A stretch of DNA of 52,731 bases from Phycisphaerae bacterium (GCA_012744475.1 JAAYBV010000062.1:1-52731); one strand, 5' to 3'; shown: positions 43,653 through 52,604, numbered from the stretch's first letter. Notes: generated from the sequence alone by a model not told the origin. A program made the numbers and translations.

Positions 43653-45083
43653 ATGGAGCACACCACTCGAAGAGCCGTTCTCAAAGGATCGTTGGCCGCA
43701 GGATTGTCTCTGGCGATGCCGTTCTCCCGCGTCCGCGGCGCCAACGACGCCATTCGCATCGGCGTCATCGGGCTGCGCAATCAGGGGAGCAATCACATCA
43801 AGTGGTTCAGCGCCATCCCCGGCGTCCGCGTGGTGGCCATCTGCGACGCCGACCGGGCCCTTCTCGATCGCGAAGAGAAGAAGTTCCGCGACCGCCAGGA
43901 AACGGTCGATACCTATGTCGATCTGCGCGAGCTTCTCGACGACAAGAGCATCGACGCGGTCATTACGGCCACGCCGAATCACTGGCACGCCCTGGCCACC
44001 GTCTGGGCCTGCCAGGCGGGCAAGGACGTGTACGTCGAGAAACCCGTCTCATACGACATGTGGGAAGGCCGCCAGATGGTCAAGGCCGCTCGCAAGTACA
44101 ACCGGATCGTCCAGAGCGGCATACAACGCCGGTCGGACACGGGTCTGGCCGAGGCGATCGAATACATCCGGCAGGGTCACCTCGGCGCGATCAAGTCCGT
44201 TCGGGGCATCGTCTACGTCCGCCGCGACAGCATCGGAAAGGTGGACGGGCCCCAGCCGGTGCCCGAGGGCGTGGACTACAATCTCTGGTGCGGGCCGGCC
44301 CCCATGGACCCGCTGATGCGCAAGAACCTGCACTACGACTGGCACTGGGTCTGGCCGACCGGCAACGGCGACTTCGGCAACAACGGGATTCACTTCATCG
44401 ACATCTGCCGCTGGGTCCTCGGCGCCAACGAACTGCCACGTCGCGTGATCTCGATCGGCGGCCGCTTCGGATACATCGACGACGGGCAGACGCCCAACAC
44501 GCAGATTCTCTTCTACGACTACCGGCCCGCGCCGATCATCTTCGAGGTTCGCGGCCTGCCGCGAGACAAAGGCAACAAGGCGATGGACTATTATTACGGC
44601 ACCTCGGCCGGAACCGTGGTCCACTGCGAGAAAGGCTACTTCGTCGGCGGGTGGGCCTACGACAACGACGGCAAGAAGATCAGGCAGTTCCAGGTCACCG
44701 AGGGCGCCGGGCACCACGCCAACTTCATCGACGCCGTCCGCAGCCGCAAGCCGGGCGACCTCCATGCGGAGATCCTCGAAGGGCATCTGTCCAGCGCGCT
44801 GTGCCACATGGGCAATATCTCACACCGGCTGGGGACGGAGGCCTCGCGCGAGAAGATCGTCGAACGAGTCCAGGACGCCGAGGGCATGACCGAGTGCTTC
44901 GAACGCATGCAGGAGCACCTGCTCGTCAACGGCGTGGATCTTCAGCAGACGCCGCGAATCCTCGGACCCTGGCTGACCTTGGACCCGAAGACCGAAACCT
45001 TCACCGGTGAATTCGCCTCGGAAGCCAACGCGCTGATCCGCCGTACCTATCGCGAGCCTTTCGTCGTCCCCGACAGCGTGTAG
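43653..45083 (+). CDS. Tat-exported Gfo/Idh/MocA-family oxidoreductase
   Basis: A 476-aa protein with a twin-arginine signal (TTRRAVLKGSLAAGLSLAMP, residues 4-23), a Rossmann NAD(P)-binding domain (IGVIGLRNQG, 36-45) and the family catalytic motif E129-K130-P131 in VYVEKPVSYD. The C-terminal alpha/beta domain has GDFGNNGIHFIDICRWVLG, with Asp and His in the usual active-site positions. Secreted family members are very common in planctomycetes, and some act on glycosides by oxidation/reduction at a sugar carbon; the substrate here is unknown. The start at 43653 is the only one that keeps the Tat motif. Confidence 0.92.
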   Translation: MEHTTRRAVLKGSLAAGLSLAMPFSRVRGANDAIRIGVIGLRNQGSNHIKWFSAIPGVRVVAICDADRALLDREEKKFRDRQETVDTYVDLRELLDDKSIDAVITATPNHWHALATVWACQAGKDVYVEKPVSYDMWEGRQMVKAARKYNRIVQSGIQRRSDTGLAEAIEYIRQGHLGAIKSVRGIVYVRRDSIGKVDGPQPVPEGVDYNLWCGPAPMDPLMRKNLHYDWHWVWPTGNGDFGNNGIHFIDICRWVLGANELPRRVISIGGRFGYIDDGQTPNTQILFYDYRPAPIIFEVRGLPRDKGNKAMDYYYGTSAGTVVHCEKGYFVGGWAYDNDGKKIRQFQVTEGAGHHANFIDAVRSRKPGDLHAEILEGHLSSALCHMGNISHRLGTEASREKIVERVQDAEGMTECFERMQEHLLVNGVDLQQTPRILGPWLTLDPKTETFTGEFASEANALIRRTYREPFVVPDSV

Positions 45084-45110
45084 GTTGACGGTATGCGTGT
45101 TTGGATTTGT

Positions 45111-45132
45111 AGTGTGCCCTCACGGGCACACT
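45111..45132. terminator. Bidirectional hairpin between convergent genes (family D palindrome)
   Basis: Perfect 9-bp stem AGTGTGCCC/GGGCACACT with a 4-nt loop, 27 nt after the oxidoreductase stop and 9 nt from the convergent stop at 45142. A related but imperfect copy lies near 51903-51922 (TATGCCC-ttac-GAGCACA). It could work as a terminator on both strands. Confidence 0.55.
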
Positions 45133-45141
45133 GCGAACTGG

Positions 45142-47412
45142 TCACTCGACTGGCTCGACCGGACCGCGCCACACGCTGCCGCCGAAGGTGGTGACGTACA
45201 TCACGCGCCGATCCGATGGGTCGAACGCAACGCGTTGGACGTTCGAGAAAGGCAGGTCGTCAAACGCCTGCCAGGAGCGGCCGTGGTCCCGCGAGAGCCA
45301 CAGGCCGGCGTCCGGCGCGCCTTCGGTGAGCGTCATGTAGATCCATTCCTCGTTCCGCGGATGGAAATATCCGCCGAAGGTTTGCCGCCCTTGCCGGCCG
45401 AGACGCTGCCATGAGCGCCCGCCATCCTGGGTGCCGTACAGACCGCCCGACCGGTCCTGGCTGTCGGCGTCGCACGCGCCGAGGAGGATCACGTTGCTGT
45501 CGGTCGGATGAACGGAGAAATCCTTGGGATAAAGAAACAGGTGCGAAGTGTTGACCTTCTCCCACGTCTGGGCCCCATCGGTGGAGCGGTACAACCCCAC
45601 GCCCTCCTTCATCAGAGGCTGGCCCCGGGCCGGACGCCTGGCGCAAACCATCGCGAACAGTGTACCATCACCGTGCAGAATCACACGCGAGACGCGCATG
45701 TTCTTCGGGTCGCCCAAACCGGTCTTCTTGAGCGTCCACGTCCTGCCATCGTCGATGGACTTGTACACGCCTTCGTCGAACACGCCGGCATACAGCGTGC
45801 GCCGGCCCTTCGGGCTCTTCGAATCGAGCACGATCGACGTCACCGGCCTGGGCGGGATGCCCTGCGCCTCCGCCTGCCAGGAGGCGCCGAAGTCACGCGA
45901 GACGCACACGCCGCCGGGCCGATTGTGCCCGTGACGCTCGGAGATGATGTTGTCGTTGGGGATGTCGTGCACGTCGGAGAACGCGCCCCACATCTTGCCC
46001 GGCGCCTCCGGGTCGAATGCGATCTCGTAGCAGGTGTTTCGCCACGGGGCCCAGGTGTTCTTGTCCCACCAGATCCAGGTCTTGCCCGTGTCGAGCGAGC
46101 GGGCATAGCCGATGTCCGTGTAGGCGATATAGTGACGGTTCGCCTCGAAGGGATCGATGTAGTAGTTCCACGTCGTGGTGACGACCAGGCCCGTGCAGGC
46201 CCAGGCGCAGCCGGGCTCGGCCTCGTGCCCGGGCGCGACGTAGGTGTCGCCGTTGAACCATGAATCGCCGCCGTCGTGCGTGATGTAGGATTCGCTCCAC
46301 ACCAGGATCAGGCGATTCGGGTCGCTGTTACAGATGGCCGCCCCGAAGGGCGTGCCGCCTCCCTTGAGCGATTGGCCCACCGAGGCCGTGACGTAGTTGG
46401 GGGCGACGTTGTATTGCCTGAATCGCGGGTCCTGAAAGTAGGTGGCCCGCCAGGTGCGTCCGGCGTCGTCGCTGCGATACACCGTCTCGTGGTGGGGCGG
46501 ATGGAACCCCGTGCTGGTGTTCAACGCGTATACGGTGCGCGGATCGGCGTCGGTGGTCAGGACCTGCCTGTACTGGGCGATGGGACCGTAGGCCCATTGA
46601 TCGACCTGCTTCGTCCCGGCATTGATGCCCTCGCCCATAGCCGACTGCCAGGTGTCGCCCCGGTCCATCGAGCGGAAAACACCGCCGGTGAAGACGCCGC
46701 CTTCGTCCTTGCTGGGGACGGTGCAATAGAGAACGATGCGGCCCTCGGCCTCGTTCGACCCGCCGGCAAAGCCCTGGATGCTCGTCGAGGGCAGGCCATC
46801 GGTCTTTGTCGCCCAGGTCTGGCCGGCATCGTCGGATCGCCAGATCCCCTGGTCCGTCGCGGCAAACAGGATGCGGCCCTTGTTCGTGCGGTCGAAATGG
46901 AAGCCGATCACCTGCCCTTGCGGTCCCTCGCAGGCCACCCATGTAACACCCGCGTCGCGTGAGATTCGGCATCTTCCATTCCGCATGCCGGCCAGTATGA
47001 CGTCCACCGCAGATGGGTTGATCGCGATCTCGCCGTACAGCGAGTCGTTCAGGTCCCCGATGGGCGCGAAGATCCGCCCCCGGTCCCGGCTGACCCGCAG
47101 CTGCCCGCCCGAGGACGCATAGATGATATTGGGGTCGTGCGGATGAAACGCCGGCCGGCAACGGGTATCACTGCGAAGCTGCGCGTGGTGGATCATCCGC
47201 CAGTGGTGGCCGCCATCCTCGGAGATGTAGGCGGCGCTCATGTCGCAGTTGAGCATCATCAGATTGGGATCGGCCGGCGAGATCGCCGGCGAGAACATTC
47301 CACCCCCACCCGACAACCCCACCGGCTCCCAGGGAATTCCCGCCGGAGATACCGATGCAGACGCGGATAGCCCCAGGCACACCAGCAGCGACCATAACGA
47401 GAGACATTGCAT
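45142..47412 (-). CDS. Secreted Asp-box (BNR/sialidase-like) beta-propeller protein
   Basis: A 756-aa exported protein with a signal peptide (LSLWSLLVCLGLSASASVSPA, about 4-24) and about a dozen Asp-box repeats of the S-x-D-x-G-x-T/S-W type: SEDGGHHW, SRDAGVTW, SDDAGQTW, SMDRGDTW, SDDAGRTW, THDGGDSW, SLDTGKTW, SRDFGASW, SIDDGRTW, TQDGGRSW and SRDHGRSW among them. These fold as one or two beta-propellers, as in sialidases, sortilin-type receptors and GH74 xyloglucanases. No sialidase arginine triad could be assigned, so enzyme activity is unproven; GH74-like or binding roles are both possible. It converges on the oxidoreductase. Confidence 0.88.
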   Translation of the reverse strand: MQCLSLWSLLVCLGLSASASVSPAGIPWEPVGLSGGGGMFSPAISPADPNLMMLNCDMSAAYISEDGGHHWRMIHHAQLRSDTRCRPAFHPHDPNIIYASSGGQLRVSRDRGRIFAPIGDLNDSLYGEIAINPSAVDVILAGMRNGRCRISRDAGVTWVACEGPQGQVIGFHFDRTNKGRILFAATDQGIWRSDDAGQTWATKTDGLPSTSIQGFAGGSNEAEGRIVLYCTVPSKDEGGVFTGGVFRSMDRGDTWQSAMGEGINAGTKQVDQWAYGPIAQYRQVLTTDADPRTVYALNTSTGFHPPHHETVYRSDDAGRTWRATYFQDPRFRQYNVAPNYVTASVGQSLKGGGTPFGAAICNSDPNRLILVWSESYITHDGGDSWFNGDTYVAPGHEAEPGCAWACTGLVVTTTWNYYIDPFEANRHYIAYTDIGYARSLDTGKTWIWWDKNTWAPWRNTCYEIAFDPEAPGKMWGAFSDVHDIPNDNIISERHGHNRPGGVCVSRDFGASWQAEAQGIPPRPVTSIVLDSKSPKGRRTLYAGVFDEGVYKSIDDGRTWTLKKTGLGDPKNMRVSRVILHGDGTLFAMVCARRPARGQPLMKEGVGLYRSTDGAQTWEKVNTSHLFLYPKDFSVHPTDSNVILLGACDADSQDRSGGLYGTQDGGRSWQRLGRQGRQTFGGYFHPRNEEWIYMTLTEGAPDAGLWLSRDHGRSWQAFDDLPFSNVQRVAFDPSDRRVMYVTTFGGSVWRGPVEPVE

Positions 47413-47592
47413 GACCGGCCCCTTCCCATTCTGGAATCGACGTGCGAACCTGATCGGTCACAGCATAGCGGAACAGAATGGGGATTTCCAGAGCCGAGAT
47501 CAGCGATCGGACGTGTCGTATGTGCGGCAAACTGGACAGAAGTGCACGCTGCCCGCCCTGCACTCAGACGGATCGACGGGCAACGGTCAGTG

Positions 47593-47853
47593 CTAACTCT
47601 TGGCGTTGATCAGGGCGGCCAGGAGGAGGTGGCGGAGCCGGTCGATGTCCATCGCGTCGAGATAGTCGTCGGTGAAGTCGAGCTTGAAGCGCCCGCGGAA
47701 ATTCTTGATCCGGCTCTTGAGCTCGCGCCGGCCCAGCACGGCGATCGATGTGGCAACCTGCTCGAAACGTCCTTGTGAATACACAGTCGTGACCTTCAGA
47801 TTCTCGTGGCTGTCGTTCCCGGAAGCACCCCCGTGGTGCTCGCCCTGACACAT
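47593..47853 (-). CDS. Small hypothetical protein
   Basis: An 86-aa protein. Residues about 40-86 (RRELKSRIKNFRGRFKLDF, then DDYLDAMDIDRLRHLLLAALINAKS) look like a real, charged helical domain with an amphipathic last helix. The first 25 or so residues look unconstrained, and the ribosome-binding site at 47853 is poor, so the true start may be internal. I cannot assign a function. It stands alone, divergent from queA, with about 130 nt between the starts. Confidence 0.5.
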   Translation of the reverse strand: MCQGEHHGGASGNDSHENLKVTTVYSQGRFEQVATSIAVLGRRELKSRIKNFRGRFKLDFTDDYLDAMDIDRLRHLLLAALINAKS

Positions 47854-47981
47854 CCATATCGCCCAGCCGAGCGGACCACTTTGCCTGCGAATCAGCGAAA
47901 CGGATCACACCCTCGGAATTGACGCATTGTCGGGCGGAAAAATATTCGTCTGTTTATAACCTCGTCTGATAACATACGCCG

Positions 47982-49064
47982 ATGAGAACAGAGCTGTTCG
48001 ATTACGAGCTTCCGCCGGAACGGATTGCGCAGACGCCGACGCCTTCGCGAAGCGAATCGCGACTGCTCGTCCTGGATCGCAAGGGCGACGTCCTGATGCC
48101 CGTCGGGGTCGCTCCTACCTTGTTAGACTGCCGATTCGCCGAGGTCGGCCGGTTTTTGCGCGAGGGCGATTGCCTCGTGCTGAACGACACGAAGGTGCTA
48201 CCCGCGAGGTTCTTCGCCGAGCGCAAGACCAGCGCCTCGCTCGAAGGCTTGTTCCTGGCCGAGCGGCCGGACACGCCAGCCGTTTGGGAGGTGATGCTCA
48301 AAGGCACTCGCAAGGTCCGCATCGGCGAACGCATCCGCATCGTGGATCGACACAGGGGACATCGTTACGAGGCGGAGCTGATCGAGAAGAGGCCGGACGG
48401 AGTGTGCCTGCTCAAGATCGACTCCGACCGAAGCGCCGAGGAGATCCTTGAGGAAGTGGGATTCCCCCCGTTGCCCCCGTATATTCGCCGCGATGGCAAC
48501 ATCGATCAGGCTCAGGAGGACCGGCAGCGCTACCAGACGGTCTACGCCCGCGCCCCCGGTGCGGTGGCCGCGCCGACCGCCGGCCTGCACTTCACGGAGT
48601 CTCTGCTGGCCCAGTTGCAGGAGCAGGGAGTGCGTCTGGCCTGGGTGACGCTCCACGTCGGGACCGGAACGTTCAAACCGGTCACGACCGAGAACCTCGA
48701 GGACCACGAGATTCACCACGAGTGGTACCAGATCGATGAGGAGAACGCCCGCGCCATCAACGAAGCCTGGCAGGCGGGCGGGCGCATCGTGGCGGTCGGC
48801 ACGACGGCGACGCGCGTGCTGGAAACCGTTGCATCCGGCCGCTGCGTGGCGCCCGGTATGGGGACAACGGGCCTGTTCATCACCCCCGGCTACGAGTTCA
48901 AGATCGTCGACGCCATGATCACCAACTTCCACCTGCCCCGCAGCACGCTGCTGGCGCTCGTCGCGGCCTTTGCCGGACTCGACCGCACGCTGGCCGCCTA
49001 TCGCCACGCCGTCGCGCAGCGCTACCGCTTCTACTCCTACGGCGACGCCATGCTGATCCTTTGA
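47982..49064 (+). CDS. queA: tRNA preQ1(34) S-adenosylmethionine ribosyltransferase-isomerase
   Basis: A 360-aa QueA, which transfers and isomerises the ribosyl part of S-adenosylmethionine onto preQ1-modified tRNA to give epoxyqueuosine. Typical segments are FDYELPPERIAQ at the N-terminus, LVLNDTKVLPARF, PPYIRR, RYQTVYA...GAVAAPTAGLHFT, WVTLHVGTGTFKPV and MITNFHLPRSTLL. Length is normal. The ATG at 47982 has no clear ribosome-binding site, and TAACAT lies very close upstream, so the message may have a very short or absent leader (inference). No other queuosine genes are in the window. Confidence 0.95.
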   Translation: MRTELFDYELPPERIAQTPTPSRSESRLLVLDRKGDVLMPVGVAPTLLDCRFAEVGRFLREGDCLVLNDTKVLPARFFAERKTSASLEGLFLAERPDTPAVWEVMLKGTRKVRIGERIRIVDRHRGHRYEAELIEKRPDGVCLLKIDSDRSAEEILEEVGFPPLPPYIRRDGNIDQAQEDRQRYQTVYARAPGAVAAPTAGLHFTESLLAQLQEQGVRLAWVTLHVGTGTFKPVTTENLEDHEIHHEWYQIDEENARAINEAWQAGGRIVAVGTTATRVLETVASGRCVAPGMGTTGLFITPGYEFKIVDAMITNFHLPRSTLLALVAAFAGLDRTLAAYRHAVAQRYRFYSYGDAMLIL

Positions 49065-49070
49065 TGCGCC

Positions 49071-50210
49071 TCACAGAATCCGGCGGGCGACAGGGAGGCG
49101 GCGGATGCCGGCCGCCAGCAGGAAACACAGCGGAACCAGCACCAGCGAGACGACGACGAACTTCAGGAGAGGATATATCGTGACATGTCGGACCGCCAGC
49201 GCGCCGAGAATGATGACCGGAGCATGGATCACGTAGGCGGCATAACTGGAGGCTGACGCTTCGACGGTCAGCCTGTTCGGGCGGTTGAACCGCTCGCGGA
49301 ACAGCACCAGCAAGGTGATCATCAGGGCGATGCCGGTCGCATGCTCCCACATCGCCAGCGCCAGAGACTGCCAGTGGAAACCTCCTTTGAACGGCGTCAG
49401 GTTGCCACGCATCGCGCCTCCCAAAAGGAACAGCAGCGGGAAGCCCACCAGGATCAGCACCGCCGCAATCGCCAGCCAGCGCCGGCCCGTCTTCGCCGGG
49501 ATCGCCATGAGCCAGCCACGATGATAGGCGTGGATACCAAGAACAAACAGAGCGATGTACTGCGGGAAGAAGCACAATTGCAGGTTGAACGGCTCGAAAC
49601 TCCAGCCCAGCGGGAACCAGAAGCGCACGATGAAGCTGGCGATACTGAGCAGGAGAATCAGAACGACAATCTCCCGGTCACGCGGACATCGGCGGTCCGT
49701 CGTCGCGATCCTGGTCTTCGACGGCCACACCCGCCGATGCAGCAGATAGATCAGACTGAAGAACAGCAGTGTCTCCACGAACCAGAGCGGCCCGCGCCCC
49801 ATGTGGAACCCGCTGAAATACTCGCCCAGCCACGCGCGACACGACGCCTCGGGGCCGTAATAGCCCGCCGCCATCAGCGAACAGACCGAAAGCGGATGCA
49901 GGACCCAGTCGTAGACCAGCATCGGGATGCCCAGACGCAGCAGCCGGTCCTTCGCGAATCGGCCGGGCCCCTTGCGCTCACAGGCGTCGGCGGTGAAATA
50001 CGCCGAGAGCAGGAACAGCAGACCCATGAAGAACGATTGGCAGGTCGCGTTGAACCAGGTGAGCAGGATCGAGGAGATGGTGCCCTTCGGCCCCTCGCTG
50101 TAATACCATCCGCCCTCGCCGCCGTAAGTGATGGACAGGTGGACCAGGATCACCAGCACGATCACGAGGGTGCGGAGATTATCCACAAACAGCAGACGGG
50201 ATTTCGCCAT
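49071..50210 (-). CDS. Acyltransferase-3 family membrane protein
   Basis: A 379-aa integral membrane protein of the acyltransferase 3 (OafA/MdoC-like) family, with about ten membrane segments. It opens RLLFVDNLRTLVIVLVILVH, containing the D-N-L-R motif and the conserved histidine of helix 1 thought to take part in acyl transfer. A second motif is FAKDRLLRLGIPM (the R-x-x-R-L-x-x-P type), followed by GPLWFVETLLFFSLIY. Members O-acylate exported polysaccharides or glucans; the acceptor here is unknown. GGAG lies 6 nt before the ATG at 50210, which is preferred over 50279. It converges on queA with a 6-nt gap. Confidence 0.9.
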   Translation of the reverse strand: MAKSRLLFVDNLRTLVIVLVILVHLSITYGGEGGWYYSEGPKGTISSILLTWFNATCQSFFMGLLFLLSAYFTADACERKGPGRFAKDRLLRLGIPMLVYDWVLHPLSVCSLMAAGYYGPEASCRAWLGEYFSGFHMGRGPLWFVETLLFFSLIYLLHRRVWPSKTRIATTDRRCPRDREIVVLILLLSIASFIVRFWFPLGWSFEPFNLQLCFFPQYIALFVLGIHAYHRGWLMAIPAKTGRRWLAIAAVLILVGFPLLFLLGGAMRGNLTPFKGGFHWQSLALAMWEHATGIALMITLLVLFRERFNRPNRLTVEASASSYAAYVIHAPVIILGALAVRHVTIYPLLKFVVVSLVLVPLCFLLAAGIRRLPVARRIL

Positions 50211-50316
50211 GCGCTCTCCCCGGACCGCAACGTGGCCGCCGGAAGACAGGATCAACCGTTTCGACCTTCCGGCGGCCACGAGATCGTGACACTTCCGTTT
50301 GCGACTCCGGCGATGC

Positions 50317-51444
50317 CTATGCTTTATACATCTCGTCGAAGGCGTTCTGCGCCATGACGACCGCGGCTCGCATCATGTCCTCGGCCTTGGCGGTCTCGCG
50401 CTGGGCCAGGGCTTTGAGCAGCGCCTTGGCGTTGAGCTTGCGGGCCGCCTGCTCGCAGGCTTCCCAGCTCAGGACGCTGCGGATCACGCGGTCGATCCCC
50501 TGCTCGGCGTTGTCGTAGGCGCGGGTCTGCATGTCGTGACCCTTCCACCGCTCGTAGCCAGCCTGCTGGATCAGTCCGGCGATCGCGATGTTCATCCCGT
50601 TGACGCGCGCGCCGTGGTCGATATCGTACTTGCCCGGGCCGCCGAGGATGATCCCGTCGTTGTAGCCCTGGCTGTTCAGGTGCATGTGGACGCACATGCC
50701 GTTGTCGAGTTCCTCGACCGTGTCGGCCACGTGGTCCAGACCGATCATCTCGGAGTGGCCGAATTCCTTGTTGACGCCCTTCCGGGCGATGTTGACGCCG
50801 AATTCCTTCTCGACCTTGTACCAGAACAGCAGCGCGCTGGCGACCGTTGGGATGAGCATCGCCGGATGCCCCTCGTTGGGCTTGGGTTCGAAGCCGATGT
50901 AGAGCTGGCCGCCCTTCCTGGCTTCGTACTTGCACAGGCCCGCGACGCTCTCCTTGAGGTTCTGGTACATCTGCTTGATGCCGACGGTGGCGATGTCGTA
51001 GCCGAACGAGCCGTTCCAGATGACGAACGCCGGCGCCACTTCAGGGTGCCACGCCTTCTTGAGGGTTCCGTAGGCCAGGTCCACCGTCCGCGTGCCCAGA
51101 TCCTCGGCAGCCTTGCGCTCGTTCCGGTCGAGCGAGGCGATGCCGCCGTAAGCGAAGTGCGAATGCGCCCCGGGCGTAATCATCGCCAGGTACAGCTTGT
51201 TGGACACCAGCGCATCGGCCACGGCGGCGGCGTTCTTGTCGTCGACCTCGGCGTCGTAGTGCATCTCGATGCCCAGCAGGACGTTCTTGGGCATGCGGGG
51301 CCGGACCTTCCTGGCCACCAGTTCGATCATCTCGGGGGTGCCGAAGCCGCGACCCCATTCCGGCCGCATATCGCCGGGCACGAATCCGCCCTTGCCCGGA
51401 TTAAATGTCCACCGGCAGATGCTGTGTAAGGATTTCTTCGCCAT
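50317..51444 (-). CDS. Xylose-isomerase-like TIM-barrel sugar isomerase
   Basis: A 375-aa protein resembling xylose isomerase. Metal-ligand segments are in family order: IGFEPKPNEGHP (E185, K187), NKEFGHSEM (E227, H230), and CVHMHLNSQGYNDG...KYDID (H253-N257, Asp near 274), with PGAHSHFAYGG early in the barrel. It differs from classical XylA in the wording around these sites, so it may act on another aldose/ketose pair; the symbol is withheld. The ATG at 51444 has AAGGAG 9 nt upstream, whereas the in-frame GTG three codons earlier abuts that site. No xylulokinase is adjacent. Confidence 0.85.
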   Translation of the reverse strand: MAKKSLHSICRWTFNPGKGGFVPGDMRPEWGRGFGTPEMIELVARKVRPRMPKNVLLGIEMHYDAEVDDKNAAAVADALVSNKLYLAMITPGAHSHFAYGGIASLDRNERKAAEDLGTRTVDLAYGTLKKAWHPEVAPAFVIWNGSFGYDIATVGIKQMYQNLKESVAGLCKYEARKGGQLYIGFEPKPNEGHPAMLIPTVASALLFWYKVEKEFGVNIARKGVNKEFGHSEMIGLDHVADTVEELDNGMCVHMHLNSQGYNDGIILGGPGKYDIDHGARVNGMNIAIAGLIQQAGYERWKGHDMQTRAYDNAEQGIDRVIRSVLSWEACEQAARKLNAKALLKALAQRETAKAEDMMRAAVVMAQNAFDEMYKA

Positions 51445-51652
51445 CTGAGCCACTCCTTCTATCTACGTCTATTTGCGTTGTTTCGCGCCTGCGACCCGAA
51501 ACGTCTGTAGTGCGCCCGCAGGGGCCAGACGTGCCTCGCCCTTGCCGGTACGAGCCCTATACTACCGCCTGCAGCCGGCGAAGGCAACCCGCCACCGAAA
51601 ACGCGGCCGCAGACCAACTCCCCAAGCCTGCACCCGGGCCCGAGAGCGCCCA

Positions 51653-51712
51653 TGGCGTGCCACGTGTGCCAACACACACCCCTGTTGTTGGCACGTGGCA
51701 CGTGGCACGCCA
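51653..51712. repeat. Terminal hairpin family, copy 1
   Basis: Perfect outer arms TGGCGTGCCACGTG (51653-51666) with CACGTGGCACGCCA (51699-51712), and inner arms TGCCAACA (51667-51674) with TGTTGGCA (51686-51693). Together they give a 22-bp stem with a 5-nt bulge and an 11-nt loop, CACACCCCTGT. Confidence 0.85.
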
Positions 51713-51840
51713 TCGTCACATCCATGGATCTGCCCTAGTCCAGGCGTTGGTGGAGAACAGGATGTGTGGAGACTCCGCACGGTGATCCCATGCCAGTGCC
51801 AAGTGCCAACACACACCCCTGTTGTTGGCGGTGGCACTGG
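51667..51840. repeat. Composite repeat unit, copy 1
   Basis: Starts inside hairpin copy 1, runs through about 80 nt of unique sequence and ends with hairpin copy 2. The first 124 nt match 52301-52424 with 3 mismatches and no gaps. Confidence 0.85.
51793..51840. repeat. Terminal hairpin family, copy 2
   Basis: Outer arms CCAGTGCCA/TGGCACTGG and inner arms GCCAACA/TGTTGGC around the same 11-nt loop as copy 1. Confidence 0.85.
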
Positions 51841-51934
51841 TACTGCCGCTGGAATGGCACATTTGCAGGGACGCTGGGAGGCGTCATTGTTCCGAAGGTG
51901 GGTATGCCCTTACGAGCACACGGCAAACGGGGAA

Positions 51935-51957
51935 GGGCGAGGCATGCGTCGCCCCTA
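51935..51957. repeat. Short palindrome, family B
   Basis: GGGCGAGGCATGCGTCGCCC, one mismatch from the perfect copy at 32356-32383. Confidence 0.75.
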
Positions 51958-51970
51958 CGGGTCAATGGTA

Positions 51971-51991
51971 GGGGCGAGGCATGCCTCGCCC
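51971..51991. repeat. Short palindrome, family B
   Basis: A perfect GGGCGAGGCATGCCTCGCCC core, 14 nt after the previous copy. Confidence 0.85.
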
Positions 51992-52018
51992 GGAATGGGT
52001 TGCGGATCGGCAGGCCGT

Positions 52019-52261
52019 ATGAGCCCAATGCGATCACAGAACGACATCGAGTTCATCCTGATGCAGAGGAATCCCGGCGGGTATCGGCAACCTACGGATG
52101 AGCAACGGCGCCAGAGCCGAATCGAGAAGGCCCAGTTTAATAAGTGGTTCCAGCAGATGTGGAAGATCCCCGGGGCGTCCACACGGAATCCTCCTGCTCC
52201 GTTCCCTTTGGAGCTGGCCACATTATCCCACCTGCGAGCGACCCGCCAGCGTATCGGCTGA
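52019..52261 (+). CDS. Possible small hypothetical protein
   Basis: An 80-codon frame (MSPMRSQNDIEFILMQRNPG...) between repeat blocks. The middle (TDEQRRQSRIEKAQFNKWFQQMW) has protein-like composition with a charged helix, but there is no ribosome-binding site, no recognised family and both flanks are repeats. It may be a gene remnant. Start codons at 52019 or 52028 are possible. Confidence 0.25.
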   Translation: MSPMRSQNDIEFILMQRNPGGYRQPTDEQRRQSRIEKAQFNKWFQQMWKIPGASTRNPPAPFPLELATLSHLRATRQRIG

Positions 52262-52290
52262 CCGGGATGCGCTGGGAGAGACTGCAGTGC

Positions 52291-52344
52291 CAGTGCCAAG
52301 TGCCAACACACACCCCTGTTGTTGGCACGTGGCACGTGGCACGC
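52291..52344. repeat. Terminal hairpin family, copy 3
   Basis: The same inner stem and 11-nt loop as copy 1. The right arm equals that of copy 1, but the left arm (CAGTGCCAAG) equals that of copy 2, so the outer stem is imperfect. Confidence 0.8.
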
Positions 52345-52473
52345 CATCGTCACATCCATGGATCTGCCCTGGTCCAGGCGATGGTGGAGAACAGGATGTG
52401 TGGAGACTCTGCACGGTGATCCCATGGCGTGCCAAGTGCCAACACATACCCCTGTTGTTGGCGGTGGCACTGG
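52301..52473. repeat. Composite repeat unit, copy 2
   Basis: Second copy of the unit at 51667-51840, again ending in a hairpin (copy 4). Confidence 0.85.
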
Positions 52474-52476
52474 CAC
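52425..52476. repeat. Terminal hairpin family, copy 4
   Basis: Inner stem and loop as in the others, with CACAT for CACAC in the loop. The left arm is TGGCGTGCCA-like (copy 1 type) and the right arm TGGCACTGGCACC (copy 2/5 type), so it looks chimeric. Confidence 0.8.
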
Positions 52477-52604
52477 CGGTCACCTCCAGAGGCCACGCGA
52501 CCTGGACACTCTTGCCTGTCTTACCAGGAATTCCCATATTGGCTCATCCAGGCTGCGTGATAGGCAAAGAGGTTATATATGGACTGTGTCTGATACGCTT
52601 GAGT

